Below, piece after piece: positions 60,992 through 64,000 of a DNA stretch of 64,000 nt. The notes under the pieces are model-generated. The model did not search any database. It was not told the DNA's origin and saw only the letters and a list, made by a program, of their open reading frames with translations. Source of the DNA: Chloroflexota bacterium (GTDB lineage Bacteria; Chloroflexota; Dehalococcoidia; Lucifugimonadales; Lucifugimonadaceae); contig JABMNO010000049.1 of assembly GCA_013204555.1 (NCBI GenBank), positions 62,001 through 126,000 on the forward strand, written 5' to 3'. Every line of letters starts with the position of its first letter. Position 1 is the first letter of the stretch. The position numbers and the translations under genes are program-made.

Positions 60992-61936
60992 CTATCCATC
61001 TCTATCAATAACTTCCAAGTATGCGACAAGGGCTTCGATCTCACTGCTGGTGAGTTTGATGTCGGTCATATCAGTGGCACCGGATAGGGCCGCTCGAATG
61101 TCCGATCGCGTCGGTGCGAATAGGCTCGGAGCGTTTGACGCGCCCGGCCCCCCGCCCTCGGCTTTGAACCCGTGGCATTCCGCGCAGCCCTTGATCCCGG
61201 CCGCCTTCTCAAACAGTAGCTTTCCAGCCGCGATCAGCTCAGCATCTAGTGAGTCTGGAGCGGGCGATGGAACAGGCGTTGGAGCAGCGACCACGGAGGT
61301 TGCCTCCGGGGTTCCGCCGGAGGCAACCTCCGTGGGCCCGGGCGTGGGTGGAACGGCGGTAGGCGTGGGCGGCAACGGTGTTGGTGTTGGCGGAACGGGT
61401 GTTACCGTTGGCGCTGGGCCACCCACCTGCACCAGATAATCCGCAATCACCTGTATCTGCTCGTCCGATAGATCCAACTGGTGAAAGGCGGGCATCCCTT
61501 TAGGCCCAAAGCGAATTTGATCGGCAAAATCTAACCTTGGCAACTCCTGCAGGTTAGGGCCAACGGCACCCCCTGTGCCATCCAGACCATGGCATCCCGC
61601 GCAGCCCTGAGCCATCCATTCGACGATCGGTTCATCTGTGCATGCTGGCTGCTTGATCGGTATGTTGTCGTATGTTGGTTTGTCGGTTGAGATGGCGGCC
61701 TGATTGCCACAGCCAGCTCGGGTCCAGACTCCGATCTGCGCCTCCCCTTCGGGAGAAACAAACGTCTGGACATTACGACTGTAACCATCCAATGGGCCAT
61801 CAGTCAGGTTCAAGTGAGTGGCCCACCCTCTGTCGTGACCTCCCCAGGGCCGGATAACCACGGCCACAATCAGCAGCAGGCTTACAACGGTAAGAAACGC
61901 GAACCCAGCCGCTGGAACAATGTATTTGCTATTCAC
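60992..61936 (-). CDS. Membrane-anchored dihaem cytochrome c
   Basis: 314 residues. An N-terminal anchor helix (8-28) is followed by two c-type domains: CAGCH (112-116) with M148 in KGMPAF as likely axial ligand, and CAECH (251-255). Between them is a Pro/Thr-rich linker (175-228) whose gene sequence holds a 19-bp perfect hairpin. It starts inside the last 8 bases of the 61929 gene. Probably the electron acceptor of the NrfD complex. Confidence 0.9.
   Translation of the reverse strand: MNSKYIVPAAGFAFLTVVSLLLIVAVVIRPWGGHDRGWATHLNLTDGPLDGYSRNVQTFVSPEGEAQIGVWTRAGCGNQAAISTDKPTYDNIPIKQPACTDEPIVEWMAQGCAGCHGLDGTGGAVGPNLQELPRLDFADQIRFGPKGMPAFHQLDLSDEQIQVIADYLVQVGGPAPTVTPVPPTPTPLPPTPTAVPPTPGPTEVASGGTPEATSVVAAPTPVPSPAPDSLDAELIAAGKLLFEKAAGIKGCAECHGFKAEGGGPGASNAPSLFAPTRSDIRAALSGATDMTDIKLTSSEIEALVAYLEVIDRDG
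61291..61335. repeat. 19-bp perfect hairpin inside the dihaem cytochrome gene
   Basis: CCACGGAGGTTGCCTCCGG (61291-61309) and its exact reverse complement (61317-61335) flank a 7-base loop. The site codes for part of the Thr/Pro linker around EVASGGTPEATSVV. A stem this long in a coding region is unusual; see findings. Confidence 0.85.
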
Positions 61937-62504
61937 TCTGACCGCCCTCCGAAGCAGGAGTCATTGAGCCATCTCTGGCGATCTGCCAAATCAAGAACAT
62001 CACAAAAAAGAAAGTCCCCCACACGGCGCTCAGGATAGCTACGAGGAACGAGACGTTGACGCCGGGCACACTTACGCCGGCTTCAACTTTGTACTGCCCT
62101 GGCCCTGCGCCTACGATGAGCGTGGTCTCAGCGAAGGCGCCACGGAATCCGTCCATGCCTTCAAATTCAGCCAGGACCAGTATTTCTCCCTCAGTACGTG
62201 GGACATAGGTAACTGTCGCTACCCCACGCGTATTGGTCATGGCGATTCCAATCACAAGGTCGCTTCCGTTGTTCATGAACTCTGTGGCTCGAAAGAATGT
62301 GATCTCTGCCTCCGGTACGGCAACGCCCTCAACCAGTAGGACAGCCTGCAGATCGATCACGTCGCCGACTGCTGCGGCTGGCACAATGAGTTCCATAGAC
62401 GGCCGGGCCGCATCTTGAGCACTCACTGATGAAGACCAGATGGCAAGAATCGCCGCTGCGAGAACCAGCGGCAAAAGAACTTTCAGGTAGTTGGTGCTTA
62501 TCAT
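61929..62504 (-). CDS. Membrane-anchored Ig-like protein of the respiratory cluster
   Basis: 191 residues. Signal peptide at 8-29 (VLLPLVLAAAILAIWSSSVSA), an extracytoplasmic beta domain with VGDVIDLQAVLLVEGVAVPEA and GVATVTYVPRTEGE, and a C-terminal helix at about 150-175. It has no cofactor motif. It lies between nrfD and the dihaem cytochrome gene and overlaps the latter by 8 bases. It may be a structural subunit of that complex. Name not recognised. Confidence 0.7.
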   Translation of the reverse strand: MISTNYLKVLLPLVLAAAILAIWSSSVSAQDAARPSMELIVPAAAVGDVIDLQAVLLVEGVAVPEAEITFFRATEFMNNGSDLVIGIAMTNTRGVATVTYVPRTEGEILVLAEFEGMDGFRGAFAETTLIVGAGPGQYKVEAGVSVPGVNVSFLVAILSAVWGTFFFVMFLIWQIARDGSMTPASEGGQSE

Positions 62505-62506
62505 GA

Positions 62507-63895
62507 TTAGTCCCCTCCCGCTGGCTGGGCTGCGGTGACCGGTGGCGGAACGGCTTCAATTGGGCGTCCCCGTGCCGCTAGTTCATGCTCGTCGTGAACC
62601 TCAGCAACTTCCCAGATAGCGATAACTGGCAGGATTTTCACTGCTATCGTGATGATCAAAATGAACCCCGCGAACGCGGCCGTCATAATTGACCACTCAA
62701 CCCAGCTGGGGAAGTAATCCGCGGCTTCGTACGGCATCGTTGGGGTTCTAAGTCCACCGACAACGATGAAGTACCGCTCCATCCACATGCCAATTACCAC
62801 CAGAATAGACGCAACCAGAATCCCCGGAATGTTTCGGGTCCACGGTATTAGGATGATCACCCCAGGGATGACCAGACCACCAATTGCGTAGAACCAGTAG
62901 TAAGGCGCTAGCGCCCCGGTAAACAACTGGTTGAATCCAAATTCACTTTCACCCGTCAGTTTGTATCCCTCAGTCACGTATTCCAGGATGTTGAAGTACA
63001 TCATGATCAACGAGAGCGCCGCGAGCATGTATCCCAGATTGATGAAGTGCTTCGGGGTGAGGTACTCCTCCAGGTGATAGGCCTTCCTGATGACAACCAT
63101 CAAAATGATCAGTGCCGCAATGCCTGAGTAGATTGCCCCCGCAACAAAGAACACACCAAATTCAGGATTGTTCCATGCGTCGCGCAATGTCATGCCAAAG
63201 ATCCATGAGACCACTGTGTGTACTGACACAGCGATGGGGATGATGAGGATCATCATGATTCCCATGGCGACGTGCAGCTTCCGCCTCTGTTCTGGCGATC
63301 CTCGCCAGCCTATCGCTAACGTGCGATAGAGCACCCGCTTGAATGGTGAAACGCTGTCACCGAGCCGATCACGAGCCAGCGCAAAGTCTGGTATGAGTGG
63401 CAGGTAGAGGTAGATCAGGCTGCCCGTAAAGTACGTCGTGATTGCCAGGATGTCCCACGTGATGGGAGCCTGCCACCGCCCAAACATGAACAGGTGATGA
63501 ACCCGGTCCGGGCGGCCAAGATCGATCAGCGGCATGAGCGCACCGATCATAAGAGCCACCACCGTGATGAACTCTGCCATCCGTGTAACCGGAACCCGCC
63601 ACTCCGCCTTTGATACCCGCAAAATTGCGGAGATCAACGTGCCAGCGTGGCTGATGCCAATGAAGAACACGAAAAGCGTGATGTACATGCCCCACGTGAT
63701 TCTGTCTCTGAGACCGGTTACGTACAGACCATCCCTGAGTTGCGTCGTGTACGCGTAGATGCCCCAGGCGATGATCAGAACAAGAATACCTATGAGCAGG
63801 TAATAGGCCCTGCTTGCCGTCGTCAGGGGCGAAAGGACCCGGTCCTCGAGCCGCTCACGATAACCGCTTATTTGCGGTGACCCAGACGGTCCCAT
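62507..63895 (-). CDS. NrfD/PsrC-family quinol-interacting membrane subunit
   Basis: 462 residues from the ATG at 63895, which has GGAAGGAG upstream; the ATG at 63931 is less likely. About ten helices are seen. LDRVLSPLTT-like start, ITWGMYITLFVFFIGISHAG and GRPDRVHHLFMFGRWQAPITWDILAI match NrfD/PsrC/ActC proteins that exchange electrons with quinones. Usually it partners a Fe-S subunit, here the gene upstream. Could belong to an alternative complex III-like or a polysulfide/nitrite reductase-like complex; the catalytic subunit lies outside the window. Confidence 0.9.
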   Translation of the reverse strand: MGPSGSPQISGYRERLEDRVLSPLTTASRAYYLLIGILVLIIAWGIYAYTTQLRDGLYVTGLRDRITWGMYITLFVFFIGISHAGTLISAILRVSKAEWRVPVTRMAEFITVVALMIGALMPLIDLGRPDRVHHLFMFGRWQAPITWDILAITTYFTGSLIYLYLPLIPDFALARDRLGDSVSPFKRVLYRTLAIGWRGSPEQRRKLHVAMGIMMILIIPIAVSVHTVVSWIFGMTLRDAWNNPEFGVFFVAGAIYSGIAALIILMVVIRKAYHLEEYLTPKHFINLGYMLAALSLIMMYFNILEYVTEGYKLTGESEFGFNQLFTGALAPYYWFYAIGGLVIPGVIILIPWTRNIPGILVASILVVIGMWMERYFIVVGGLRTPTMPYEAADYFPSWVEWSIMTAAFAGFILIITIAVKILPVIAIWEVAEVHDEHELAARGRPIEAVPPPVTAAQPAGGD

Positions 63896-64000
63896 ACCTT
63901 CGCTCCTTCCTTTGTCTCTTTCCACGGCCATACGGTGTCTTTCCTGCCCTTTGAGTAGGCGTCGCGGCCAACGTCCTGGCCGTGCCCTGGGATGTAGTGG
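63868..64000 (-). CDS. 3' end of probable Fe-S (ferredoxin-type) subunit, truncated by window edge
   Basis: The last 43 codons of a frame open to the right edge, ending in TAA at 63868 (visible tail KDTVWPWKETKEGAKVWDRL). Its end overlaps the nrfD start by 28 bases. Gene order places the Fe-S or molybdopterin/Fe-S subunit of an NrfD complex here, so that is the likely product. No Cys is in the visible part, so the identity rests on synteny. Confidence 0.55.
   Translation of the reverse strand, partial: HYIPGHGQDVGRDAYSKGRKDTVWPWKETKEGAKVWDRLGHRK

Noticed and set aside
1-64000. tRNA, rRNA, CRISPR array or prophage
   Set aside because: Looked for T-arm-like GTTCGA-type sequences, regular spaced repeats and phage structural genes; none found by eye. 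A covariance-model scan would be decisive.

Overview
The window reads as chromosomal DNA of an uncultured bacterium, most likely a Chloroflexota member of the SAR202 type. That placement is an inference. It rests on six paralogous enolase-superfamily (mandelate racemase/muconate-lactonizing type) genes in 64 kb, an expansion known from SAR202 genomes. It is also supported by lipoproteins with long Pro/Thr/Ala linkers behind a Cys lipobox, a split PntAA/PntAB/PntB transhydrogenase, and a NrfD/cytochrome c/SCO respiratory cluster. No rRNA, tRNA, CRISPR array or phage module was seen. Many genes overlap by 4 or 8 bases, and several use GTG or TTG starts placed behind clear Shine-Dalgarno sequences.

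Layout. 0-7 kb: 3' part of a TrpB2-type tryptophan synthase beta chain, a small membrane protein, a BrnT/BrnA toxin-antitoxin pair with a palindromic operator, then (minus strand) RsgA, an APH-type kinase, an MFS transporter and enolase-superfamily gene 1. 7-17 kb: a secreted protein and an M1 aminopeptidase, each followed by a terminator; a 2H phosphoesterase, a polysaccharide deacetylase and a signal-less NMT1-like protein; a tandem universal stress protein, a lipoprotein, a D-aminoacylase-like amidohydrolase and a SelW-like redox protein. 17-30 kb: a three-domain RidA fusion overlapping a creatininase-family gene; enolase 2 divergent from a nitroreductase plus SDR; a repeat-rich spacer; three tandem AIM24 paralogues; a decayed transposase; an alcohol dehydrogenase; and enolase 3, again divergent from a nitroreductase. 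30-47 kb: a D-2-hydroxyacid dehydrogenase, TrmL, a GH4 glycosidase, an aldehyde dehydrogenase, two small genes shorter than usual calling cut-offs, a methyltransferase, overlapping enolases 4 and 5, a five-repeat CARDB lipoprotein, pntAA-pntAB-pntB, and enolase 6 followed by an MFS transporter. 47-56 kb: a beta-propeller gene with two unknown genes, then a minus-strand sugar module of two SMP-30/gluconolactonase genes, an FGGY kinase, RpiB, transaldolase, a DUF2090 aldolase-like protein and a HAD phosphatase. 56-64 kb: a minus-strand respiratory and copper-handling cluster with the tail of a probable Fe-S subunit, NrfD, a membrane-anchored protein, a dihaem cytochrome, a cupredoxin-like lipoprotein, a cytochrome c lipoprotein, SCO1, TlpA, a FixH-like lipoprotein and a CopD-like membrane protein.

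How the genes fit together. Much of the window looks like catabolism of oxidised organic matter. Lactonases, sugar-acid dehydratase-like enolase enzymes, a sugar kinase, pentose phosphate enzymes, aldehyde, hydroxyacid and alcohol dehydrogenases, amidohydrolases and transporters would deliver reduced carriers. Transhydrogenase and the NrfD/cytochrome cluster could then use them. The observations most worth a second look are the single-chain triple RidA, the twice-occurring divergent enolase/nitroreductase pair, the 19-bp perfect hairpin inside a cytochrome gene, the small genes missed by length cut-offs, the SCO1 protein with an unrecognised C-terminal domain, and two genes whose coding similarity runs upstream of any standard start codon.
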